DNA of 64,000 nucleotides from assembly GCF_000269985.1 (NCBI RefSeq), contig NC_016109.1, positions 3,472,001 to 3,536,000 of the forward strand. Direction: 5' to 3'. The notes beneath the pieces are model-generated. The model was not told where the DNA came from. It was given only the letters and a program-made list of their open reading frames with translations, and did no database searches. Position numbers and translations under genes: made by a program. Source of the stretch: Kitasatospora setae KM-6054. Its GTDB lineage: Bacteria > Actinomycetota > Actinomycetes > Streptomycetales > Streptomycetaceae. Positions 57,129 through 64,000 of this stretch are shown here, in pieces. Numbering within the stretch: the stretch's first letter is position 1; every line of letters begins with the position of its first letter.

Positions 57129-57357
57129 GGTCGTAGCCTTCGCTTTTCAGTGAGTGGGTCCTGACAGGAGCACCAAGGCCCGGGGCCTCCAGCCGATCCG
57201 CCCGGACGCAATTCGGGCAGCCGCTGGAGTTCGGCCTGTCGTCTCCGGCGTACCGACCTCTCACGTGAGATAGAGCGAGCCAATACGCACAACAGCGGCC
57301 AACCTTACCGGGCCGGTGGGGTGGAATCCAAACCGGCCCGGCGCGACGGGTTTCGGA

Positions 57358-59016
57358 TCAGCGGTCGCGGACGACCCGGGTCTCGTCCCAGACCGGCTCC
57401 GGGGCCTCGTACACCCGGCCGTCCGAGCCGAACACCAGGAAGCGGTCGAAGCTGCGGGCGAACCAGCGGTCGTGGGTGACGCACAGCACGGTGCCGTCGA
57501 ACGCCTCCAGGCCCTGCTGGAGCGCCTCGGCGCTCTCCAGGTCCAGGTTGTCGGTGGGCTCGTCGAGCAGCAGCGCGGTGGAGCCGGACAGCTCCAGCTT
57601 GAGGATCATCAGCCGGGCCTGCTGGCCGCCGGAGAGCGACTCGAACTTCTGCTCCTCCTGCCGGTCCAGCTCGTAGCGGCGCAGCGCGGACATCGCCGCG
57701 CCGCGGGAGAGCGCGTGCTCCTCCTCGACGATCGAGCGGACGGTGCGGCCGAGCAGCTCGGGGTGGGCGTGGGTCTGCCGGAAGTGGCCGGGGACCACCC
57801 GGGCGCCGAGCTTCCACTCGCCGCCGTGCCGCACCGCCGCGTCGCCGGCCAGCAGCCGCAGGAAGTGCGACTTGCCGGAGCCGTTGGAGCCCAGCACGGC
57901 GACCCGCTCGCCGTAGAAGACCTCCAGGTCGAAGGGCTTCATCAGGCCGGAGAGCTCCAGGCCCTTCATGGTGAAGGCCCGCACGCCGGTGCGGCCGCCC
58001 TTCAGCCGCATGGTGATGGACTGCTCGCGCGGCGGCGCCTCGGGCGGGCCGGCGTCCTCGAACTTCTTCAGCCTGGTCTGCGCGGCGGCGTACCGGGAGG
58101 CCATCTCGTGGCTGACCGCGGCGGCCTGGCGGAGCGTCACCACCAGCTTCTTCAGCTTGGCGTGCTCCTCGTCCCAGCGCCGGCGCAGCTCCTCGAAGCG
58201 CTCGAAGCGGGCCTTGCGGGCCTCGTGGAAGGTGTCGAAGCCGCCGCCGTGCACCCAGACGCTGGAGCCGGTCGCGCCGGACTCCACGGCGATGATCTTC
58301 TCGGCGGTGCGGGAGAGCAGCTCGCGGTCGTGCGAGATGTACAGCACGGTCTTGTTGGTGGCCCGGATCGCCTCCTCCAGCCAGCGCTTGCCCGGGACGT
58401 CCAGGTAGTTGTCCGGCTCGTCGAGCAGCAGCACCTCGTCGGGGCCGCGCAGCAGCGCCTCCAGCACCAGCCGCTTCTGCTCGCCGCCGGAGAGCGTGTT
58501 CAGGCCGCGCCACTGGGCCCGCTCGAACGGGACGCCGAGGGCCGCCACCGTGCAGACGTCCCAGTCGGCCTCGTACTCGTAGCCGCCGGCGTCCGACCAG
58601 TCGGAGAGCGCCTGGGCGTAGGCCATCTGCGACTTCTCGTCGTCCTGGGCGATCATCGCGAGCTCCGCGGCGTCCACCGCGCGGGCCGCGTCGGCGATCC
58701 GCCGGGGGGCGACCGAGACCAGCAGGTCGCGCACCGAGGCGTCGGCGGGCAGCGCGCCCGGGGCCTCCTCGGTGCTCTCCCGGCCGGTGGTGCCGACGAA
58801 CTGGCGCATCACCCCGAGGCCGCCGCTGACGGTCACCGAGCCGCCGTGCGGCTGGGTGTCGCCCGCGATCATCCGCAGCAGCGTGGTCTTGCCGGCGCCG
58901 TTCGCGCCGACCAGGGCCACCGCGGCGCCCTCGCCGACCCGGAAGGACGCGTCGTCGAACAACACCCGCCCGTCCGGCAGGTAGTACTCAAGGTGCGAGA
59001 TCTCGACATGTCCCAT
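57358..59016 (-). CDS. ABC-F family ATPase
   Basis: Encodes 552 residues with two ABC ATPase cassettes and no membrane domain. The first Walker A is VGANGAGKTTLL (about 35-46), with signature LSGGEQKR and Walker B LLLDEP. The second is LGSNGSGKSHFL, with LSGGQQAR and LLLDEPTDNLD. The long linker (about 250-330) is Arg/Lys-rich, as in ABC-F translation factors. These bind the ribosomal E site to help stalled or specialised ribosomes, and some confer antibiotic resistance. ATG at 59014-59016 was chosen. Without the linker tip features I cannot tell housekeeping (EttA/Uup-like) from resistance types. Confidence 0.9.
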   Translation of the reverse strand: MGHVEISHLEYYLPDGRVLFDDASFRVGEGAAVALVGANGAGKTTLLRMIAGDTQPHGGSVTVSGGLGVMRQFVGTTGRESTEEAPGALPADASVRDLLVSVAPRRIADAARAVDAAELAMIAQDDEKSQMAYAQALSDWSDAGGYEYEADWDVCTVAALGVPFERAQWRGLNTLSGGEQKRLVLEALLRGPDEVLLLDEPDNYLDVPGKRWLEEAIRATNKTVLYISHDRELLSRTAEKIIAVESGATGSSVWVHGGGFDTFHEARKARFERFEELRRRWDEEHAKLKKLVVTLRQAAAVSHEMASRYAAAQTRLKKFEDAGPPEAPPREQSITMRLKGGRTGVRAFTMKGLELSGLMKPFDLEVFYGERVAVLGSNGSGKSHFLRLLAGDAAVRHGGEWKLGARVVPGHFRQTHAHPELLGRTVRSIVEEEHALSRGAAMSALRRYELDRQEEQKFESLSGGQQARLMILKLELSGSTALLLDEPTDNLDLESAEALQQGLEAFDGTVLCVTHDRWFARSFDRFLVFGSDGRVYEAPEPVWDETRVVRDR

Positions 59017-59122
59017 GCCCAGGGATTGTGCCAAGCGATCCGCCCGGCTCCCAACCCGATTACCCGGCCATCCCGCCCATCCCCTCCGGCCGGACCACCC
59101 CGATGCCCTATTATTCGCGCCT

Positions 59123-60232
59123 ATGAGCGATGGGTCGGCGAACCTCCCCGAGTCCGGCGAACAGCCGCCGCAGCAGCCCGCTGCGCCGCAGTTCCCGCAG
59201 TCCCCGCAGCCCCCGCAGCAGGGCGCTGTGCCGTACCAGCAGCAGCCCTACGCCGCCGGGCAGCCGCAGCCGGCGCCGTACGCGTACCCGCAGCAGCAGT
59301 ACCAGCAGCAGGGGCCGGCCGGCTACGGCTACCCGCCGCAGGACGGCTACGGCTACCCCGGGCCGCTCCAGGCGCCGCCCGCGCAGGGCGGTCCGAACGG
59401 GCCGAGCGGGCCGGACTGGCAGGCGCTCGCCGAGGACAACGAGAGCGCCCGGCGCCGCCGCAAGCGGCTCTGGTCGATCGGCGCCGGCGTCCTCGCGCTG
59501 CTGGTGGTCGGCGGCATCGTCACCACCACCGTGCTGCTCTCCGGCAAGGGCGACAAGCCGGTCGCCGACCCGACCCCGACCGCCGCGCCCTCGCCGTCCG
59601 AGACGCTGCCGAGCACCGCCGTCGACGTGCTCAGCGACACCAAGTACGACACCGCGCCGATCAACGCCGCCGCGCTGTTCCCGCAGGACCAGATCACCGT
59701 CAACGGCCGGACCTACACCAGGTCGGTGACCAGCAACACCAAGCTCAACCACTGCGAGGAAGCGGTCACCCCGGACATCGGGCAGATCCTGGTGACCAAC
59801 AAGTGCCTGCACATCCACCGGGCCACCTACACCGACGGCACCCTCGGCATCACCGTCGCCATCGCCGACCTGCCGGACAAGGCCGCCGCCGGCCGGGCCC
59901 GGGACGCCGGGGCGGGCAGCGTGCTCTCGCTGACCGCCACCAAGCAGCCGTTCTGCCAGAACGTGACCTGCGTCACCAACCAGGCGGTGTACGGGCGCTA
60001 CCTCTACCTGACGGTGGCCGGGCCGCTCGGCAACGCCCCGGTCCCGAGCGGCGACACCAGCGCCTCGCAGGCCGCCCGCGACATCTCCGACTACGCCCAG
60101 GCCATCCTGCTCGCCCGCGGCCAGCAGGCGCTGTCCACGCTGCAGCAGGGCGGGGCCTCGGCGAGCCCCGGCGCGTCGGCGAGCGCCGGCGCCTCGGCGA
60201 GCGCCCGCGCGTCGGCCTCCCCGAGCCGGTGA
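59123..60232 (+). CDS. Gln/Pro-rich single-pass membrane protein
   Basis: Encodes 369 residues. Residues 1-110 are disordered, rich in Pro, Gln, Tyr and Ala (GYGYPPQDGYGYP). A basic stop-transfer motif RRRRKRL precedes one membrane helix (116-139). An extracytoplasmic domain with four Cys (in NHCEEAV, NKCLHIH, FCQNVTC) covers about 155-330 and may hold two disulfides. The tail is a Ser/Ala low-complexity repeat. No enzyme motif. A proline-rich cytoplasmic tail with an outside sensor-like domain is common among uncharacterised streptomycete membrane proteins. Confidence 0.8.
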   Translation: MSDGSANLPESGEQPPQQPAAPQFPQSPQPPQQGAVPYQQQPYAAGQPQPAPYAYPQQQYQQQGPAGYGYPPQDGYGYPGPLQAPPAQGGPNGPSGPDWQALAEDNESARRRRKRLWSIGAGVLALLVVGGIVTTTVLLSGKGDKPVADPTPTAAPSPSETLPSTAVDVLSDTKYDTAPINAAALFPQDQITVNGRTYTRSVTSNTKLNHCEEAVTPDIGQILVTNKCLHIHRATYTDGTLGITVAIADLPDKAAAGRARDAGAGSVLSLTATKQPFCQNVTCVTNQAVYGRYLYLTVAGPLGNAPVPSGDTSASQAARDISDYAQAILLARGQQALSTLQQGGASASPGASASAGASASARASASPSR

Positions 60233-60238
60233 GCCCGG

Positions 60239-60267
60239 CGGGCCGGCCGGGCTCACCGGCCGGCCCG
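60239..60267. terminator. bidirectional terminator
   Basis: 12-bp inverted repeat (60239-60250 with 60256-60267) with a 5-base loop between the convergent membrane protein gene and truA. Confidence 0.8.
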
Positions 60268-60274
60268 GGCCCGG

Positions 60275-61183
60275 TCAGCCGGCGGGCGTCGGCGCCGGCA
60301 GCGTCCGCAGCCGGCGGGAGATCCGGTTGCGCTCGGCGAGCTGCTCGTCGGCCGGGTAGCCGACCTCCTCCAGGGTCAGCCCGTGCGGCCGGATCACGTT
60401 GACCGCGGAGTCGCGCACCCCGCCCGCCAGCACCTTCCCCGGGAACTCCACCGGCCGGTGCCCGTCGCCGACCAGCAGCATCGCCCCGACCAGCGCGCGC
60501 ACCATGTTGTGGCAGAACGCGTCCGCCCGCACGGTGGCCACCGCGAGCGAACCCTCCTGGGCCGCGTACGGGTCGATCGGCACCCGCTCCCAGTGCAGCT
60601 CCAGCAGGGTGCGGATGGTGGTCGCGCCCTCCCGCTTCTTGCAGTACGCGGCGAAGTCGTGCTCGCCGACCAGCAGCCGGGCCGCCTCGTTCATCTTCTC
60701 CAGGTCCAGCGGCCGGTCGTGCCAGAGCACGTGGCCGCGCAGCAGCGGGTCGACCCCGCCCGGGTGGTCGGCGACCCGGTACGCGTAGCGCCGCCAGATC
60801 GCCGCGAACCGGGCGTCGAAGCCGTGCGGCGCCTCGGCCACCCGGTACACCCGGACGTCGGCGGGCAGCCGCCCGGCGAGCCGGCGCAGCAGCTTCTCCC
60901 CGTGCTGGGCCCAGAGCGCGTCCGGCAGGTCGACGTGCGCGACCTGACCGCGGGCGTGCACCCCGGCGTCGGTGCGGCCCGCCACGGTCAGCGGGAAGTT
61001 CTCCTCGCTGCGCAGCACGATCCGCAGCGCGTCCTCCAACTCGCCCTGCACGGTGCGCCGTTCGCGCTGCCGGGCCCAACCGGAGAACTCCGCGCCGTGG
61101 TAGGCGAGGTCCAGCCTGATCCGGGTGTGCCCGTCCGCCGGGCCGTCCTTCACCGGCGGCAGCTCCGCGCAGTCGTTCACCAC
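60275..61183 (-). CDS. truA: tRNA pseudouridine(38-40) synthase TruA
   Basis: Encodes 302 residues. The catalytic Asp is D72 in [24 protein letters not shown] and [19 protein letters not shown] complete the family signature. It modifies U38-40 in the anticodon arm of tRNAs. GTG start at 61181-61183, with a second GTG directly downstream of it in the same frame. It follows rplQ by 91 bases in the conserved rpsM-rpsK-rpoA-rplQ-truA order. Confidence 0.96.
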   Translation of the reverse strand: MVNDCAELPPVKDGPADGHTRIRLDLAYHGAEFSGWARQRERRTVQGELEDALRIVLRSEENFPLTVAGRTDAGVHARGQVAHVDLPDALWAQHGEKLLRRLAGRLPADVRVYRVAEAPHGFDARFAAIWRRYAYRVADHPGGVDPLLRGHVLWHDRPLDLEKMNEAARLLVGEHDFAAYCKKREGATTIRTLLELHWERVPIDPYAAQEGSLAVATVRADAFCHNMVRALVGAMLLVGDGHRPVEFPGKVLAGGVRDSAVNVIRPHGLTLEEVGYPADEQLAERNRISRRLRTLPAPTPAG

Positions 61184-61216
61184 TCCAACTCCCCTGTCTC
61201 ACTGCTGGGATGCGAA

Positions 61217-61252
61217 CGGGCCCGCTCCCCCGGTGGACGGGAGAACGGGCCC
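61217..61252 (-). terminator. hairpin downstream of rplQ
   Basis: CGGGCCCG-CTCCC pairs with GGGAG-AA-CGGGCCCG around a 9-base loop, 23 bases past the rplQ stop. It separates rplQ from truA. Confidence 0.65.
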
Positions 61253-61274
61253 GGTCGGAGACCTACCTGAGTAC

Positions 61275-61799
61275 TCAGGCCTCGGTGGTCTCGGCGGCCT
61301 CGTCGGCCTTGGTCTCCTCGGCCTCGGCGGCCTTGGTCTCGGCGGCCTCGGCGGCCTTGGTCTCGGCGGCCTTGGTCTCGGCCTCCTTGACGGAGCGCTT
61401 GGTGGCGGCCTCGGCCTCGGCGACGGTCGCCTTGGTGGCGATCTCGCCCTCGACCAGCTCGATCACGGCCATGGGCGCGTTGTCGCCGCGACGGCCGCCG
61501 ATCTTGGTGATGCGGGTGTAGCCGCCGGGGCGGTTCTCGAACCGCGGGGCGATCTCGGTGAAGAGGGTGTGCAGGACCGACACGTCGGTGATGGTCTTGC
61601 GCACCAGGCGACGGTTGTGGATGTCGCCCTTCTTCGCCTTGGTGATCAGCTTCTCCGCCAGCGGGCGCAGGCGACGGGCCTTGGCCTCGGTGGTGGTGAT
61701 GCGGCCGTACTGGAACAGCTCGCGGGCCAGGCCGGCCAGCAGCAGCGGCTCGTGGGACGGGCCGCCGCCGAGACGGGCACCCTTGGTGGGACGGGGCAT
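61275..61799 (-). CDS. rplQ: ribosomal protein L17
   Basis: Encodes 174 residues. The L17 core (about 1-120: [37 protein letters not shown]) is followed by a 50-residue Ala/Glu/Lys/Thr repeat tail (ETKAAE motifs) common in actinobacterial L17. ATG at 61797-61799. It is the last gene of the rpsM-rpsK-rpoA-rplQ series, after a strong hairpin that follows rpoA. Confidence 0.97.
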   Translation of the reverse strand: MPRPTKGARLGGGPSHEPLLLAGLARELFQYGRITTTEAKARRLRPLAEKLITKAKKGDIHNRRLVRKTITDVSVLHTLFTEIAPRFENRPGGYTRITKIGGRRGDNAPMAVIELVEGEIATKATVAEAEAATKRSVKEAETKAAETKAAEAAETKAAEAEETKADEAAETTEA

Positions 61800-61883
61800 G
61801 TTCAGCTCCTCGAATCTCCGCCTACGGCCGTACCAGGTACCGCGGCGGGCGTGCGGACACCGCGTCCGCACGACTTCTCACGC

Positions 61884-61918
61884 CACCCGGGGCGGTCCGG
61901 CGAGGACCGCCCCGGGTG
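61884..61918 (-). promoter_or_regulatory. strong hairpin between rpoA and rplQ
   Basis: Perfect 15-bp stem (61884-61898 with 61904-61918) and 5-base loop, 8 bases after the rpoA stop and 85 before the rplQ start. It could attenuate transcription, mark an RNA-processing site or protect the rpoA mRNA 3' end. Confidence 0.75.
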
Positions 61919-61925
61919 TCGAAAC

Positions 61926-62948
61926 TCAGTACTGCTCGGTCTCCGCGTAGCCCTGGTCGTCCAGGTCGTCGGCGCCGAAGGCGTCGGCGGCGGCGGTCGG
62001 GTCGAACCCGGGCGGGCTGTCCTTGAGGGCCAGGCCCATGCCGGCCAGCTTCGCCTTGACCTCGTCGATCGACTTCGCACCGAAGTTGCGGATGTCGAGC
62101 AGGTCGGCCTCCGAGCGGGCGACGAGCTCACCCACGGTGTGGATGCCCTCGCGCTTGAGGCAGTTGTAGGAGCGGACGGTGAGTTCCAGCTCCTCGATCG
62201 GCAGCGCCAGGTCCGCGGCCAGGGCGGCGTCCGTCGGGGACGGGCCCATGTCGATGCCCTCGGCGTCGACGTTCAGCTCGCGGGCCAGGCCGAACAGCTC
62301 GACCAGGGTCTTGCCCGCCGACGCCATCGCGTCGCGCGGACGCATGGCCGGCTTGGTCTCGACGTCGACGATCAGCTTGTCGAAGTCGGTGCGCTGCTCG
62401 ACACGGGTCGCCTCGACCTTGTAGGTGACCTTGAGCACCGGGCTGTAGATGGAGTCGACCGGGATCCGGCCGATCTCCTGGCCCGAGGCCTTGTTCTGCA
62501 CGGCGGAGACGTAGCCGCGACCGCGCTCGACGGTCAGCTCCATCTCCAGCTTGCCCTTGCCGTTCAGCGTGGCCAGGACCAGCTCGGGGTTGTGCACCTC
62601 GACACCGGCCGGGGGCGCGATGTCGGCGGCGGTGACCACACCCGGACCCTGCTTGCGCAGGTACATCACGACCGGCTCGTCGTGCTCCGAGGAGACGACC
62701 AGCTGCTTGATGTTCAGGATGAGGTCGGTGACGTCCTCCTTGACGCCCGGCACGGTGGTGAACTCGTGCAGGACGCCGTCGACCCGGATGCTGGTGACAG
62801 CGGCGCCCGGGATCGAGGAGAGGAGCGTGCGGCGGAGCGAGTTGCCGAGGGTGTAGCCGAAGCCCGGCTCCAGCGGCTCGATCACGAACCGCGAGCGGAA
62901 CTCGTCGACGACCTCTTCGGTCAGCGAAGGACGCTGAGCGATCAGCAT
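61926..62948 (-). CDS. rpoA: RNA polymerase alpha subunit
   Basis: Encodes 340 residues. The N-terminal assembly domain (about 1-230) has [19 protein letters not shown] flexible linker leads to the C-terminal domain (about 255-325; [21 protein letters not shown] and [14 protein letters not shown]), which contacts UP elements and activators. ATG at 62946-62948 with GGAGGA ribosome site. rpsD is absent between rpsK and rpoA, as expected for streptomycetes. Confidence 0.99.
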   Translation of the reverse strand: MLIAQRPSLTEEVVDEFRSRFVIEPLEPGFGYTLGNSLRRTLLSSIPGAAVTSIRVDGVLHEFTTVPGVKEDVTDLILNIKQLVVSSEHDEPVVMYLRKQGPGVVTAADIAPPAGVEVHNPELVLATLNGKGKLEMELTVERGRGYVSAVQNKASGQEIGRIPVDSIYSPVLKVTYKVEATRVEQRTDFDKLIVDVETKPAMRPRDAMASAGKTLVELFGLARELNVDAEGIDMGPSPTDAALAADLALPIEELELTVRSYNCLKREGIHTVGELVARSEADLLDIRNFGAKSIDEVKAKLAGMGLALKDSPPGFDPTAAADAFGADDLDDQGYAETEQY

Positions 62949-63005
62949 GTTCTGGATCCTCCAGTTGTCTCCGGCACCCACTATTTGATGCCGATAGAAC
63001 TCAAG

Positions 63006-63040
63006 CGTACGGGGTCCTGCACGAAACAGGACCCCGTACG
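63006..63040 (-). promoter_or_regulatory. hairpin between rpsK and rpoA
   Basis: Perfect 14-bp stem (63006-63019 with 63027-63040) with a 7-base loop in the 133-base rpsK-rpoA spacer. AT-rich DNA on either side may include an internal rpoA promoter. Together they look like partial termination plus a restart for rpoA. Confidence 0.75.
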
Positions 63041-63081
63041 AGGTTTAAAACACCACCCGCCTGGTGACCCCAGGCGTCGCG

Positions 63082-63489
63082 TCAGACGCGGCGGCGCTTC
63101 GGCGGACGGCAGCCGTTGTGCGGGGTGGGGGTGACGTCCTGGATCGAGCCGACCTCCAGGCCGGTGGCCTGGAGCGAGCGGATCGCGGTCTCACGGCCGG
63201 AGCCCGGACCCTTGACGAAGACGTCGACCTTGCGCATGCCGTGCTCCTGCGCGCGACGGGCAGCGGCCTCGGCGGCCATCTGCGCGGCGAACGGGGTGGA
63301 CTTGCGCGAGCCCTTGAAACCGACGTGGCCGGCCGAGGCCCAGGAGATCACGTTGCCCGAGGGGTCGGTGATCGAAACGATGGTGTTGTTGAACGTGCTC
63401 TTGATGTGGGCGTGCCCGTGAGCGACGTTCTTCTTCTCCTTGCGGCGGATCTTCTTCGCGCCGGCAGCCTGACGACCCTTGGGGGGCAT
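63082..63489 (-). CDS. rpsK: ribosomal protein S11
   Basis: Encodes 135 residues of normal length with the conserved [15 protein letters not shown]-like segment (here [11 protein letters not shown]), [10 protein letters not shown] and the C-terminal [21 protein letters not shown] at 63487-63489, 72 bases after the rpsM stop. Confidence 0.99.
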   Translation of the reverse strand: MPPKGRQAAGAKKIRRKEKKNVAHGHAHIKSTFNNTIVSITDPSGNVISWASAGHVGFKGSRKSTPFAAQMAAEAAARRAQEHGMRKVDVFVKGPGSGRETAIRSLQATGLEVGSIQDVTPTPHNGCRPPKRRRV

Positions 63490-63561
63490 AAGTCTGTTCT
63501 CCTACTGAGGTGGTCGGTCCGCTGACCCGCGGGCCGGAGGGATGTCCGGTGACGGGACGGA

Positions 63562-63942
63562 CTACTTCTTGCCCGGCTTCTTCTTGCCGGCGATCGCGCG
63601 ACGCGGGCCCTTGCGGGTACGCGCGTTGGTGTGGGTGCGCTGGCCGCGGACGGGCAGACCGCGACGGTGGCGCAGGCCCTCGTAGCAGCCGATCTCGACC
63701 TTGCGGCGGATGTCGGCGGCGACCTGGCGGCGGAGGTCACCCTCGACCTCGAAGTTCGCGTCGACGAACTTCTGCAGCTTGACGAGGTCGTCCTCGCTGA
63801 TGTCGCGGACGCGGATGTCACCGCTCACGCCGGTCTCGGCGAGCGCCAGCTGCGCGCGGGTCTTGCCGATGCCGTAGACGTAGGTGAGGGCGATCTCGAT
63901 CCGCTTCTCGCGGGGGAGATCAACGCCGGAAAGGCGTGCCAT
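63562..63942 (-). CDS. rpsM: ribosomal protein S13
   Basis: Encodes 126 residues. It begins [18 protein letters not shown] and has the helix-two-turn-helix region and [27 protein letters not shown] at 63940-63942 with AGGAGCC ribosome site. It is first of the rpsM-rpsK-rpoA-rplQ series within the window; infA and rpmJ would be expected just beyond the right edge and are not seen. Confidence 0.99.
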   Translation of the reverse strand: MARLSGVDLPREKRIEIALTYVYGIGKTRAQLALAETGVSGDIRVRDISEDDLVKLQKFVDANFEVEGDLRRQVAADIRRKVEIGCYEGLRHRRGLPVRGQRTHTNARTRKGPRRAIAGKKKPGKK

Positions 63943-64000
63943 TCAAGGCTCCTGTGGTTCTTCTCAGAGGTCTGACGTGCCGCCTACTCGCTGTCTCTCG

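Noticed and set aside
57358-59016. Antibiotic-resistance gene
   Set aside because: ABC-F proteins can protect ribosomes, but nothing in the sequence or context separates this one from housekeeping family members.

Overview
The window is a very GC-rich (roughly 72-75% by eye) stretch of actinobacterial chromosome, almost certainly from the Streptomycetaceae (Streptomyces or Kitasatospora). The evidence is GTG starts in many genes, strong G/C bias at third codon positions (which produces long spurious ORFs on the opposite strand), the sporulation regulators whiD and bldM side by side, and gene order matching the well-known Streptomyces core segment that runs from the ribosomal/rpoA operon to pcrA. 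No tRNA, rRNA, CRISPR array, prophage or insertion sequence was found. The region is core chromosome, with a few accessory or lineage-specific insertions.

Layout from left to right. (1) 59-3337: SWIM zinc-finger protein, a small coupled ORF and a DUF5691-type protein. (2) 3403-6628: stand-alone B12-binding mutase subunit (IcmB-like) and the PcrA/UvrD helicase. (3) 6693-9391: two translationally adjacent polytopic glycosyltransferases. (4) 9392-9942: gene-free stretch with 46-bp tandem hairpin repeats and a duplicated 3' end of the next gene. (5) 9943-13985: PspC-type histidine kinase and response regulator, divergent from a second PspC/LiaF-like membrane protein and a small membrane protein, which looks like an envelope-stress module. 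(6) 14281-17182: two secreted cell-wall enzymes (an Rpf-like transglycosylase and an NlpC/P60-like protein) that share a nearly identical six-repeat C-terminal domain. (7) 17244-24250: DoxX-Rieske fusion, guaA, a zinc-ribbon membrane protein and a GMC oxidoreductase. (8) 24271-30674: succinate-semialdehyde dehydrogenase and a Ser/Thr kinase-pseudokinase-Ser/Thr kinase cluster.

(9) 30921-36410: guaB3, guaB, an ECF sigma factor (ShbA-like), bldM and divergent whiD. Purine nucleotide synthesis therefore sits beside the developmental switchboard. A match to the sigma-BldN promoter lies upstream of bldM. (10) 36562-39945: LysR regulator and the groES-groEL1 operon, with two CIRCE operators around a good promoter. 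(11) 40067-51568: small membrane proteins, a THUMP-like methyltransferase, a polysaccharide deacetylase, the t6A genes tsaB-rimI-tsaD, an apparently dead L,D-transpeptidase-like protein, an iron-box-controlled small protein, tsaE, a hydrolase, alr, nnr and acpS. (12) 51632-55991: glmS, coaA and glmM, that is amino-sugar supply for cell wall plus CoA synthesis. (13) 56131-63942: rplM-rpsI, an ABC-F ATPase, a Q/P-rich membrane protein, truA and rpsM-rpsK-rpoA-rplQ.

Much of the window is about building and monitoring the envelope (glmS, glmM, alr, deacetylase, Rpf/NlpC enzymes, PspC proteins, membrane kinases) and about translation (ribosomal proteins, t6A, TruA, ABC-F). These sit around the classic sporulation regulators. 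The least explained items are the paired wall enzymes with a shared repeat domain, the pseudokinase between two receptor kinases, the catalytically degenerate L,D-transpeptidase-like protein, the small protein under a predicted iron box, and the local duplication at the end of the PspC-associated response regulator gene. Family names and comparisons with Streptomyces coelicolor come from memory; no database search was run.
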